43,415 bases of DNA from Altibacter sp. (GTDB lineage: Bacteria > Bacteroidota > Bacteroidia > Flavobacteriales > Flavobacteriaceae). This document shows, one piece after another, positions 24,314 through 30,190 of this stretch. The DNA is taken from the NCBI GenBank assembly GCA_002696485.1, contig NZTP01000016.1, forward strand, positions 1-43,415, written 5' to 3'. The notes beneath the pieces were generated by a model. It did no database searches and had not been told where the DNA came from. It saw only the letters and a program-made list of their open reading frames with translations. Every line of letters begins with the position of its first letter. The first letter of the stretch is position 1. Made by a program: the position numbers and the translations under genes.

Positions 24314-24385
24314 CGGGCGTAGGAGGAATTGAACCCCCATCTCCGGCTTAGAAGGCCGGAATGCTATCCTTTACACCATACGCCC
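24314..24385 (-). tRNA. tRNA-Arg (UCU)
   Basis: A 72-nt cloverleaf. The acceptor is GGGCGTA/TACGCCC with discriminator G, and the anticodon stem CCGGC/GCCGG holds loop CTTCTAA (anticodon TCT, reads AGA). The T arm is GGGGGTTCAATTCCTCC. No encoded CCA. It lies seven bases from the tRNA-Leu, so the two are probably co-transcribed. AGA is the frequent Arg codon in the neighbouring genes. Confidence 0.93.
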
Positions 24386-24392
24386 TTAGAAT

Positions 24393-24635
24393 TTAATGTC
24401 CCTTACAATTGGGACAACAATCATTGTCATCTACTATTTTTTGTGGCGGTTTGCCTACAAATAGTCTCCAACATCCAAAGTCCATTCGTTGAAAGTTTTT
24501 ACAACCTCCTCCGTTTTCGCATTGGTATCTAAAAAATGGAGCATCAGGCTTGCTACATGCACACAATTGGCGTTCGCACGAAGCCCAAGGTTCCATTAAT
24601 ATTAATTCTTCTTCATTACTAAATCTTCTTTTCAT
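24393..24635 (-). CDS. 80-residue cysteine-rich protein
   Basis: ATG at 24635 after GGAGGAAGAATA, in a TAATG junction. Ten cysteines: CERQLCACSK, YQCENGGGCKNF, FGCW, DDNDCCPNCKGH. The pattern fits two or more zinc sites, like GRF-type zinc fingers (C-x-C...GGGCKNFQ...W). GRF fingers bind single-stranded nucleic acid, which would suit a replication or repair accessory protein. Confidence 0.65.
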   Translation of the reverse strand: MKRRFSNEEELILMEPWASCERQLCACSKPDAPFFRYQCENGGGCKNFQRMDFGCWRLFVGKPPQKIVDDNDCCPNCKGH

Positions 24636-24835
24636 TATTCTTCCTCCAACATATCTATCCATTCGTCTTTTATTTTCCATTTTACATAACTTACTTTATC
24701 TATTTTTATTCTATCTAAGTGGGCGTCAACCTCTATGTTTCCACACCCACAAATTGTGAAATATTTATACTTGTTTTTTACAAGCACATTTTTTTCGCAT
24801 ATTTTACAATGCAATAATACGTCAATTTTAGGCAT
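24635..24835 (-). CDS. 66-residue zinc-ribbon protein
   Basis: ATG at 24835 follows GAGTGGGAAA. Two cysteine pairs (HCKICEKN and TICGCGN) make a zinc ribbon, followed by an amphipathic C-terminus ending EEE. It starts inside the last codons of the upstream gene. Confidence 0.6.
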   Translation of the reverse strand: MPKIDVLLHCKICEKNVLVKNKYKYFTICGCGNIEVDAHLDRIKIDKVSYVKWKIKDEWIDMLEEE

Positions 24836-25181
24836 TTTCCCACTCTTCCCAAGTTTGAGACGAATTATCAATCTCCGCCGTATCTGAAAGCCCTGCTTCA
24901 TCGTCTTGATATTTTTCGTCGGGTTTCATACTTATCCAACCTCTATCTAGGGCCATTGTTATCAACTTTTCCGGTATTTCTTTACCATTATTGCTGAGAA
25001 AATCACACAACACTAACCATTCTTCTGCCGATGCAGAGTATATTTCGTCGTGTAAATAAAACCCTTCAATTATACCATCTACTTTGATGGTCTTTTTTAT
25101 TTTCTTTTGGTTATAGTAGTCCCTACGGTATTCTAATATTGCTCTGGGTGTTTCAATTAACATCTTTAGTAGCCACAGCAT
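24828..25181 (-). CDS. unknown 117-residue protein
   Basis: ATG at 25181 with GGAGG nine bases upstream. The N-terminus is basic and aromatic (AILEYRRDYYNQKKIKKT). The middle is acidic with HDEIYSASAEEWLVLCDFLSNNG, and the C-terminus is Ser/Trp-rich and acidic. No family recognised. Confidence 0.6.
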   Translation of the reverse strand: MLWLLKMLIETPRAILEYRRDYYNQKKIKKTIKVDGIIEGFYLHDEIYSASAEEWLVLCDFLSNNGKEIPEKLITMALDRGWISMKPDEKYQDDEAGLSDTAEIDNSSQTWEEWENA

Positions 25182-25473
25182 TTTTAGAAGCCTCCGCCTT
25201 TAATTTATTATAGTTCTTTAAATTTTGATTATATTTGAATTCAAAATAATTTACTGTTCCGTTCAAGTGACTTCTAATTGTTGCTAAGTCTCTTTTACCT
25301 AGAGTATTAAACAGTTGTTTATCTAATTTATGATAACCGCTTTTGTTATGAAGCGACCAAATATAGGTAATAACAGTACCTTTAGGTCTGTTCTTTCTAT
25401 TTGGTTCCCTGTAAGTTAGATATATTTCTTCTTCTAACATATATTCCGAAATTTGTTTTTTTGTCCATCTCAT
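25153..25473 (-). CDS. unknown basic protein, winged-helix-like
   Basis: 106 residues from the ATG at 25473 (AGGTGATATT before it). Helical segments (WTKKQISEYMLEEEI; YHKLDKQLFNTLGKRDLATIRSHL) and a Lys/Asn-rich tail. The order and basic charge suggest DNA binding. It overlaps the next gene by 29 bases. The frame is open upstream to 25548 but lacks a ribosome-binding site there. Confidence 0.58.
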   Translation of the reverse strand: MRWTKKQISEYMLEEEIYLTYREPNRKNRPKGTVITYIWSLHNKSGYHKLDKQLFNTLGKRDLATIRSHLNGTVNYFEFKYNQNLKNYNKLKAEASKNAVATKDVN

Positions 25474-25563
25474 AATATCACCTTTTGGGGTTTTTACAGA
25501 ACCCCTTAACTGGCACTTCTTTTTCTTCTTAGTGCGAGAATAGAACAACGAACTGATTAGTCC

Positions 25564-25770
25564 TCAGTTCTGGCCTCCCACAATCGCTTGTGTCAGGATA
25601 ACAGTTTCAATGCTTTCTAGTGGAATATTAGCCACATCAGCATGAGCAACCATTTCGCCATTGATGTAAGCCCAATGGGTTGGGTGATTGTAAATCTGTT
25701 CTACTGCTTCTTCTGCGGACAAAACCAATTCGGTGTGTCCTGTGTCATTCAAAATCGTTACGTCTACCAT
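25564..25770 (-). CDS. ubiquitin-like beta-grasp protein with Gly-Gly-Gln-Asn end
   Basis: 68 residues, ATG after GAGGAGGAATAAAA. It opens with a beta hairpin (VDVTILNDTGHTELVLS), then a helix (AEEAVEQIYNHP), then strands WAYINGEMV and ETVILTQAIV. The C-terminus is G65-G66-Q67-N68. This is the order and size of ThiS/MoaD/ubiquitin-like beta-grasp proteins. Gly-Gly is followed by two residues that would need removal before activation. The same array encodes a JAMM protease and an E1-like enzyme, which are the trimming and activating partners of such proteins. The fold is inferred from pattern; a sulfur carrier or a protein tag are both possible. Confidence 0.68.
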   Translation of the reverse strand: MVDVTILNDTGHTELVLSAEEAVEQIYNHPTHWAYINGEMVAHADVANIPLESIETVILTQAIVGGQN

Positions 25771-25772
25771 TT

Positions 25773-26051
25773 TTATTCCTCCTCATTTATTTCGTTGTTC
25801 TTAATTTGTGCCAAACATGCCTTTCGGAGTTTGGACTTTCCTCGCTGGATTTGTCCCTCGGTAAAAATACCCAAGGTCAACAAATCGTCTAGCATACGGC
25901 TCTTTTCGGAAACCATATATTCAAGTTCTTCTTTCTGTTCTGGGGTGAGATATTTCCCACCAGTCATTTTATCCATGAACTTTCTGACTTCTAGTTCAGT
26001 CATCAGTCCACTTCGCATCATGCTATTCATCTGTTCCAACAATTCATTCAT
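25773..26051 (-). CDS. unknown 92-residue helical protein upstream of the ubiquitin-like gene
   Basis: All-helical and charged, Met-rich at the N-terminus (NELLEQMNSMMRSGLM), ending in NEEE that encodes the Shine-Dalgarno of the ubiquitin-like gene two bases downstream. The close coupling suggests shared expression with the ubiquitin-like protein, and it could be a partner or substrate. No family recognised. Confidence 0.62.
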   Translation of the reverse strand: MNELLEQMNSMMRSGLMTELEVRKFMDKMTGGKYLTPEQKEELEYMVSEKSRMLDDLLTLGIFTEGQIQRGKSKLRKACLAQIKNNEINEEE

Positions 26052-26271
26052 GTTTTTTCACCTCCCACACGGCAACGGAATAACTTCCATTTTGTCCTGT
26101 GAGTATTACTGTATTAACCTTTCTAAAATGCTGTGAAGCATGTAGTTTGGTTCCTACTGATTTTATGCTACCTATGTAGTATTTGTCTTTCAAATTGTAT
26201 TGTATTTCATGGGTTGATGACGGTCCCTTTTTTTCAAGAAATCTAGTCACAGCCTTTTCAAATCTATTCAT
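26044..26271 (-). CDS. winged-helix-like protein
   Basis: 75 residues: NRFEKAVTRFLEKKGPSSTHEIQYNL (helix-turn-helix start), GSIKSVGTKLHASQHFRKV (recognition helix) and a strand pair TVILTGQNGSYSVAVWEV. This is the classical small winged helix. It overlaps the next gene by eight bases. Possibly a viral transcription regulator. Confidence 0.65.
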   Translation of the reverse strand: MNRFEKAVTRFLEKKGPSSTHEIQYNLKDKYYIGSIKSVGTKLHASQHFRKVNTVILTGQNGSYSVAVWEVKKHE

Positions 26272-26275
26272 TTTT

Positions 26276-26392
26276 TCACCTCATTACAAAATTTAGACCT
26301 TTCCATGCCTCGTAGCACGAGTCGTGGTATTTTTGTTTGATTTCTTCTGGGTGCATTAGTGGTCCTCCGCATATTTCACATTTATGTTCCAT
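26276..26392 (-). CDS. 38-residue zinc protein
   Basis: CEICGG near the start and HDSCYEAW later form a CxxC...HxxC site like a small phage zinc finger. ATG follows GGTGATTTA. It ends just before the winged-helix gene. Confidence 0.5.
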   Translation of the reverse strand: MEHKCEICGGPLMHPEEIKQKYHDSCYEAWKGLNFVMR

Positions 26393-26401
26393 TAAATCAC
26401 C

Positions 26402-26548
26402 TCAAATATCACCAAAAATTTCTCCACAAATCGGTTCAATTTTTACGACCCAAATTGAGTCTTCGTTCCAAGTTTCAGGGGCAACTACCTCTCTACTAAC
26501 AATTACTACCCTTTGTTTCATTCTCCTGTCTTTTATTTTCACCTTCAT
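26402..26548 (-). CDS. 48-residue basic protein
   Basis: ATG follows GGTGATAAGAA. A strongly basic start (KVKIKDRRMKQRVVIVS) is followed by a short beta-like acidic half. No family recognised. It is supported by spacing and coupling only. Confidence 0.42.
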   Translation of the reverse strand: MKVKIKDRRMKQRVVIVSREVVAPETWNEDSIWVVKIEPICGEIFGDI

Positions 26549-26576
26549 TTCTTATCACCTATCTGGGTTTTACCCA

Positions 26577-26765
26577 TCATTCAGTCCTCCAAAAAATAAT
26601 TTCAATAACACTAGTTGTCTCCAATGCTGATGGTTGTATTATTTCAAGAGTGAACCAACTCATTGTTTCGGTTTTGACATATTTACCAGTAGGGTAATCT
26701 TTGCCTAATCTAGTGTATTCCTTCTCATTAACATATACGTTATGTGTTGTTTTCCCATGCTTCAT
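26577..26765 (-). CDS. 62-residue unknown protein
   Basis: ATG at 26765 after GGAGGAATATCT, overlapping the next gene's stop. Predicted mostly beta, ending in FWRTE. No family recognised. Confidence 0.5.
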   Translation of the reverse strand: MKHGKTTHNVYVNEKEYTRLGKDYPTGKYVKTETMSWFTLEIIQPSALETTSVIEIIFWRTE

Positions 26766-27250
26766 AGATATTCCTCCAACCATTGAGGGGCGGTCCCTTT
26801 TGTGTATTTAGCAAAACGAGCCTTTTCATTTATGTAATAATTCCGATATGCTTCTATTGGGTCTTTACATTTATACTCGTCAGGCATACATTGAGGTGGA
26901 GGGTAAAACTCCCCACCTTTAACGGGACTTTCTTTCAATAGTTCTAGTAATTCACTAGAAGCATGGACTTTATTATACCTTCGGCTATACTCGTTTAACA
27001 TAGCAACCAAAAGGTCGTAGTGCCATAAGTAGTTCCCTTCTGTTTGCATAGTCCAAACAGTTGAAGGATGACCAACATGCACGGGTTTGTAAATATTCTT
27101 TAAAACATTCTTTGACTCTTTAAATGAGGTTTTTGACCACCAAGCAGTAGACAACATTTGTGCTGATTCCAAGGGCATTTTTACAATGTGCTTATCACAC
27201 AGTTGTTTTGCTATTTCTGTTGGGTCTTTTGATAGATAAAATATATTCAT
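26762..27250 (-). CDS. phage-type endonuclease V-like (pyrimidine dimer glycosylase-like) protein
   Basis: 162 residues from the ATG at 27250. It opens MNIFYLSKDPTEIAKQLCDKHIVKMPLESAQMLSTA, the hallmark of a protein common in marine phages and often annotated as pyrimidine-dimer glycosylase-like. Later GHPSTVWTMQTEGNYLWHYDLL and the Pro-rich PPPQCMPDEY segment match the same family. The biochemical role is not settled; the usual label implies repair of UV damage. It is the first gene of the leftward array, next to the divergent control region. Confidence 0.65.
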   Translation of the reverse strand: MNIFYLSKDPTEIAKQLCDKHIVKMPLESAQMLSTAWWSKTSFKESKNVLKNIYKPVHVGHPSTVWTMQTEGNYLWHYDLLVAMLNEYSRRYNKVHASSELLELLKESPVKGGEFYPPPQCMPDEYKCKDPIEAYRNYYINEKARFAKYTKGTAPQWLEEYL

Positions 27251-27276
27251 TCTTCCACATTCCATTTATTGTTTTT

Positions 27277-27287
27277 CTATTTTATAG
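27277..27287 (-). promoter_or_regulatory. TATA box of the leftward gene array
   Basis: CTATAAAATAG on the minus strand is 27 bases or more before the ATG at 27250, so transcription would start close to that ATG with almost no leader. A TGAGAAAT motif, shared with the intergenic repeats, lies directly upstream at the position where archaeal TFB would bind. Confidence 0.5.
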
Positions 27288-27290
27288 AAC

Positions 27291-27540
27291 ATTTCTCACT
27301 ACATAATGAGAGAGAATCCATATCTCCTACATTTTGTCAGCGAGAATGCCCGTTTCTCGTCATTTCTCATTTCTCATGAGTCTCATGGGGGTGTGCATCT
27401 ACACACACCACCACCACCACCACCAACTTACAATAATATATGATAATAATGAGAATATAAGAAATATAATAGATAATTGAAATATCCTAAACATTTTGTC
27501 ATACTTAGTGTCTCACGAACTTTCTCATGTGAGAACATAC
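27291..27540. repeat. TTCTCA/TGAGAA motif cluster in the divergent intergenic region (candidate origin or control region)
   Basis: ATTTCTCA occurs at 27291, 27362 and 27369. CGAGAA/TTCTCG pair at 27341/27354. TTCTCA-TG-TGAGAA forms an inverted repeat at 27522-27535, and other TCTCA copies lie between. A CAC/CCA triplet run spans about 27403-27425. The region is AT-rich on both sides and separates the leftward from the rightward genes. Such iterated motifs at a divergence point are typical of replication origins or shared operators. No coding sequence is seen between 27251 and 27618. Confidence 0.45.
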
Positions 27541-27618
27541 GACAATTTGTAGGATTTATATAAAAACAAAAGAATATAACGCTCAAGAAAACATAAAGTG
27601 AATTTTAGATTTGGTGAA

Positions 27619-27753
27619 ATGTCAAGAATAGGAGATAACTTGGACACCAATGTTTTCAAGAGCATTACTGGTCATGGGTCTGAGTATATAAGGTGGTTCA
27701 GACCCCTTATAAAGGACCGGAACGGTTATATACCCCTATATAGGTCTATATAG
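27619..27753 (+). CDS. possible 44-residue protein in the divergent region
   Basis: ATG after TTTGGTGAA, with a TATA-like GATTTATATAAAAAC about 60 bases upstream. The translation is protein-like (MSRIGDNLDTNVFKSITGHG, then YIRWFRPLIKDRNGYIPLY). However, the same bases carry perfect inverted repeats: GGGTCTGA/TCAGACCC at 27676/27698 around TATATAAGG, CCTATATAGG at 27735 and TCTATATAGA at 27745. These could instead be promoter or operator sequence. Low confidence that it is translated. Confidence 0.33.
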   Translation: MSRIGDNLDTNVFKSITGHGSEYIRWFRPLIKDRNGYIPLYRSI

Positions 27754-27798
27754 ATTACATATATTTTTATACCAACTAAAGATTCTTTCCCTCTTTTC

Positions 27799-27812
27799 CT
27801 ACCATATGGTAG
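27799..27812 (+). promoter_or_regulatory. palindromic operator/promoter element, copy 1
   Basis: CTACCATATGGTAG is a perfect 14-bp palindrome. TAATTTGT follows seven bases after its ACCATATGGT core, then CACCCCATATACTAA. Copy 4 (29417) shares this whole arrangement. It precedes the gene starting at 27885. Confidence 0.65.
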
Positions 27813-27884
27813 CAACGTAATTTGTATTTGCACCCCATATACTAACCCTCCGTCATGTATTGCCTAAAAAGGCAGGAGATAACA

Positions 27885-28499
27885 ATGGCAAAAGAACAAG
27901 AAATGATAACTGACGAAAAATGGACTGCGTGGACAAACGCAATCATTGAATGGGGAGAGAACTTTGATTCTCACCTTCAAACATTGGTTGATGCCCCCGA
28001 AGGTCAATTTGAAATTGATGATGAAGAAATGGAAGCGAACTGGGCAACCATTCAAAACAAAATCAACCGTGGAAACAAGCGACCGGCCCGAAGGAACGAC
28101 TTGAAAAAGCAAATTCAAGAAGAAGGACGAAAAATGCCCAACTGGCCCCATTCTCGTGGAGCCGGTTCATCTTTGACCCCAGAACAACAAGCGGCAAGAG
28201 ACAAGTTCGCCGCAATTGCTCGTTTGGCGGCAATTGCTGAATATCAAGTCTTTGTTGAAAACGACGCAACCCACCTTTTGGTTCAGCGAGCATCCAAAGC
28301 GAATCAAACAGAAGGTGAAGAGTTCCCTTCGCAGGAAGCGTTTGTTGAATACCGGGAGAAAGCGGCCAAGGCAACTGCAACCGGCTACCTTTCAGGAAAA
28401 ACGGCATTTTGGGGTGCAAAGGATGAAGAAGACAATGTTCTTCCCTTTGACTTCCAACAGAAGATTGTACGACCCATCCCTGTTGATAAGGAGGAGTAA
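27885..28499 (+). CDS. unknown 204-residue protein, first rightward gene
   Basis: ATG at 27885 with GCAGGAGATAACA upstream. The protein is acidic at the N-terminus. A basic middle (NRGNKRPARRNDLKKQIQEEG) carries a Gly/Pro-rich link, followed by an Ala-rich helical domain (QQAARDKFAAIARLAAIAEY). No family recognised. Codons look GC-richer than in the left arm. It has its own palindromic upstream element and a T-rich terminator, so it is a one-gene unit, likely early and strongly expressed. Confidence 0.75.
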   Translation: MAKEQEMITDEKWTAWTNAIIEWGENFDSHLQTLVDAPEGQFEIDDEEMEANWATIQNKINRGNKRPARRNDLKKQIQEEGRKMPNWPHSRGAGSSLTPEQQAARDKFAAIARLAAIAEYQVFVENDATHLLVQRASKANQTEGEEFPSQEAFVEYREKAAKATATGYLSGKTAFWGAKDEEDNVLPFDFQQKIVRPIPVDKEE

Positions 28500-28501
28500 G
28501 G

Positions 28502-28537
28502 TTGTTCAACCGCTTCTTTGATGATGACGACGATTGA
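28502..28537 (+). CDS. micro-ORF 1, acidic peptide MFNRFFDDDDD
   Basis: TTG start exactly seven bases after AGGAGG (28489-28494), which itself overlaps the end of the preceding gene. The 11-codon product ends in five Asp. Two further micro-ORFs (28779, 29289) show the same AGGAGG plus seven-base spacing, a non-ATG start and an acidic end. Confidence 0.35.
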   Translation: MFNRFFDDDDD

Positions 28538-28635
28538 TTTCGTTTGAGTCAAACAACCAATGATAGAAAGTGCGAAGAGAACTCACTTTCTTGAGGTAAT
28601 GACATTCTCACCAATGCAGGTTTTGTGTCCTGCCC

Positions 28636-28697
28636 TTTTCCGGTTTCTCGTGCGGGGTGCTTCGCCGGAAAAAAATCAAAAAACACAACTTTTTTTT
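28636..28697 (+). terminator. hairpin plus T-tract terminator
   Basis: TTTTCCGG (28636-28643) pairs with CCGGAAAA (28665-28672). Eighteen bases later an eight-T run lies at 28690-28697, flanked by ACACAAC and GTGGTT, which can pair as well. This fits termination of the 27885 gene; archaeal terminators need mainly the T-run. Confidence 0.55.
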
Positions 28698-28731
28698 GTG
28701 GTTGGCCGCATACAAATTACGCTCTCCTCCA

Positions 28732-28741
28732 ACCATATGGT
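28732..28741 (-). promoter_or_regulatory. ACCATATGGT element, copy 2 (reverse orientation)
   Basis: The palindrome has its ACAAATTA partner box to the left (28712-28719, gap 12), so the element faces the other way from copies 1, 3 and 4. The 28538-28929 gap holds this copy, copy 3, the terminator and micro-ORF 2. A longer frame from 28743 would give 19 residues ending in the same acidic tail. Confidence 0.55.
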
Positions 28742-28778
28742 CATGCGAAAGCATATTATGACCGCAGGAGGTGAACGG

Positions 28779-28802
28779 GTGTTTGACGACGACGATGAGT
28801 GA
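28779..28802 (+). CDS. micro-ORF 2, acidic peptide MFDDDDE
   Basis: GTG start exactly seven bases after AGGAGG (28766-28771). Seven residues, almost all Asp/Glu. In frame, an ATG at 28743 just after the palindrome would add twelve residues (MRKHIMTAGGER). See micro-ORF 1 for the shared pattern. Confidence 0.33.
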   Translation: MFDDDDE

Positions 28803-28827
28803 TGTCTTGTTTTAACACTTTTCCGTT

Positions 28828-28837
28828 ACCATATGGT
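28828..28837 (+). promoter_or_regulatory. ACCATATGGT element, copy 3
   Basis: ACCATATGGT followed by AAATTTGT at 28852-28859 (gap 14), then ACCTTATATACCC, a TATA-like box about 50 bases before the gene at 28930. GCGAAAATTTGTG here (28848-28860) is repeated inverted at 29390-29402 next to copy 4. Confidence 0.6.
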
Positions 28838-28929
28838 TGGGAGCAAGGCGAAAATTTGTGTAGTATAACGCTAACACCTTATATACCCAAGAAATACCAA
28901 TGTAGTGCTGAAAAGCAGGAGGAAACAAC

Positions 28930-29292
28930 ATGAAACAAAAAACAGACCCCCACCAGCGACTCCTCGCAAGGGCTAACGCCTTTGTGATGGATGACACAAA
29001 AGAAGAAGAAGAGGTTGCTGATTGCAAAGTTCTCATTGGCCGCTTTACGGAAGCCATTGAGGCTCAAAATGATGCTCGGATTGCCCGATACTCCGAGCGA
29101 CTTGCCGTTCACATCAAAGGAACAAAGGTCAGCATTTCCTTGTCCGAGGATGAAGTGGCCGAAGCCACAAGAACAGCCGAGGCCTTCAAAACCTTCTTTG
29201 ACACATACCCAACTCTTTCCGTCCCAAGGGAACACACCCTTGAAAAATTCACGGCGGCTTTCATCTCAGCGATGAAGGAGGCCAAAAAGTGA
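28930..29292 (+). CDS. unknown 120-residue protein
   Basis: ATG after GCAGGAGGAAACAAC. Charged and helical throughout, with an acidic patch (DDTKEEEEVADCK) and a C-terminal basic helix. No family recognised. Like the 27885 gene it is GC-richer than the left arm, stands alone, has its own ACCATATGGT element and is followed by a micro-ORF and hairpin. Confidence 0.7.
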   Translation: MKQKTDPHQRLLARANAFVMDDTKEEEEVADCKVLIGRFTEAIEAQNDARIARYSERLAVHIKGTKVSISLSEDEVAEATRTAEAFKTFFDTYPTLSVPREHTLEKFTAAFISAMKEAKK

Positions 29293-29315
29293 TTCGTCGG
29301 GATGACGACGAGTGA
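29289..29315 (+). CDS. micro-ORF 3, acidic peptide MIRRDDDE
   Basis: GTG start exactly seven bases after AGGAGG (29276-29281), which lies in the last codons of the 28930 gene; the GTG overlaps that gene's stop as GTGA. Eight residues ending DDDE. Confidence 0.33.
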   Translation: MIRRDDDE

Positions 29316-29334
29316 GGTTTAGGCCTCGCCCCCC

Positions 29335-29370
29335 GGACTCTCTCCTAAATCGGGCATGAGGGGAGGGTCC
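29335..29370 (+). terminator. 11-bp hairpin after the 28930 gene
   Basis: GGACTCTCTCC (29335-29345) pairs with GGGGAGGGTCC (29360-29370) using two G-U pairs, with a 14-base loop. A smaller GAGG/CCTC hairpin precedes it. No strong T-run follows, so it may be a processing or stability structure rather than a terminator. Confidence 0.4.
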
Positions 29371-29416
29371 ACTTGGGGTTTATTCGCTTCACAAATTTTC
29401 GCTCTGCATTAAAATG

Positions 29417-29430
29417 CTACCATATGGTAG
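29417..29430 (+). promoter_or_regulatory. palindromic operator/promoter element, copy 4
   Basis: A perfect 14-bp CTACCATATGGTAG, with TAATTTGT six bases after the core (29435-29442) and GGCACACCCCATATTCTAA next, matching copy 1. CACAAATTTTCGC lies to the left, making the site symmetric. The following gene starts at 29479, close enough for a leaderless or short-leader transcript. Confidence 0.65.
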
Positions 29431-29478
29431 GGGATAATTTGTAGGCACACCCCATATTCTAAACGTGATTCATGGAGT

Positions 29479-29655
29479 ATGTTTTGGAGCAAGAAGCCGA
29501 CATTTACCATTAAAGTGAAACAAAACCGATACGAAAGATTCATCATTGATGAGTTGCGAATTACTAATATCAGCGAGGAAAATCTTGCTGATACTTTGAT
29601 GCGAGCAATTGCAGAGATTGAACAAAAACTTAGCGTATTGAACGGAGAGGATTAA
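29479..29655 (+). CDS. 58-residue DNA-binding-like protein
   Basis: ATG about 25 bases after the CCATATTCTAA box, with only a poor Shine-Dalgarno (GGAG adjacent to the ATG), so it may be translated leaderless. A basic strand (MFWSKKPTFTIKVKQNRYER) followed by two helices, like the small ribbon-helix-helix proteins. It begins a run of six to seven overlapping small genes. Moderate confidence as a regulator. Confidence 0.55.
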   Translation: MFWSKKPTFTIKVKQNRYERFIIDELRITNISEENLADTLMRAIAEIEQKLSVLNGED

Positions 29656-29781
29656 ATGAGCAGAGATGAATTGATAGAACTTTTGCAGTTCGTCATTAAA
29701 GCGTTAGAGGCGATGGAAGATGACTGTAAAATTGACCAATACCAACAAACACTTGATACCTTGCGAGGTGAGGATGAATGA
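29656..29781 (+). CDS. 41-residue acidic helical protein
   Basis: ATG directly follows the previous stop (TAAATG), with GGAGAGG just upstream. Two helices and a GEDE tail. Its end overlaps the next ATG. No family recognised. Confidence 0.5.
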   Translation: MSRDELIELLQFVIKALEAMEDDCKIDQYQQTLDTLRGEDE

Positions 29782-30008
29782 AAGCATACCAATGCCCTGA
29801 CTGTGGAAAAACCGACTACATGAAATCCGTGGAAGAAGAGGTTCACTACTACGACATTCACCCCAATGAAGAGGGCGAAAAAACCTACACGGGACATTCT
29901 AATATTGTTGATGGTCGCATTGATTTTATTTTGTGCCTGAACTGTGGTAGAGATTTTCAAGAATCCCAGTTGAAAGAAATGGTCGTTGATGCGGAGGAAG
30001 ATGAATGA
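29778..30008 (+). CDS. 76-residue zinc-ribbon protein
   Basis: CPDCGK at 6-11 and CLNCGRDF at about 53-60 form a classic zinc ribbon around a beta-rich insert, ending in an acidic EEDE. ATGA-coupled to both neighbours. Ribbons of this sort occur in transcription and DNA-binding factors. Confidence 0.68.
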   Translation: MKAYQCPDCGKTDYMKSVEEEVHYYDIHPNEEGEKTYTGHSNIVDGRIDFILCLNCGRDFQESQLKEMVVDAEEDE

Positions 30009-30190
30009 TTCAAAAGTTGTGTTTCGTTTGCAAAATACCCATATCAAATCAACTATCAAATACTCATACCTGTAAAAAATTAACCTGTCAGGCTGAGTAT
30101 CAATACCAACACTATGAGTGGAGACAGGAACAAATGGATTACCTATACGGTATTTCATATAAACCAGAAGAAGAGGAGGAAGACGAATGA
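30005..30190 (+). CDS. 61-residue zinc-finger-like protein
   Basis: CFVCKIP and, later, HTCKKLTCQAEYQ form a C-x2-C...H-x-C-x4-C pattern typical of small phage zinc fingers. An acidic EEEEDE tail is formed by the next gene's Shine-Dalgarno. ATGA-coupled. Confidence 0.6.
   Translation: MIQKLCFVCKIPISNQLSNTHTCKKLTCQAEYQYQHYEWRQEQMDYLYGISYKPEEEEEDE

Noticed and set aside
27403-27425. CAC/CCA triplet run as a CRISPR or tandem gene repeat
   Set aside because: It is a simple triplet microsatellite without spacers.
27601-27760. The TATA-rich inverted repeats as a definite promoter
   Set aside because: They overlap a plausible 44-codon frame, so they may be coding; I kept the frame at low confidence and did not list the repeats as a separate promoter.
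28560-28802. 80-codon plus-strand frame
   Set aside because: It runs through a terminator hairpin, a T-tract and palindrome copy 2, and the translation looks non-protein-like; only its last codons (micro-ORF 2) have a ribosome-binding site.
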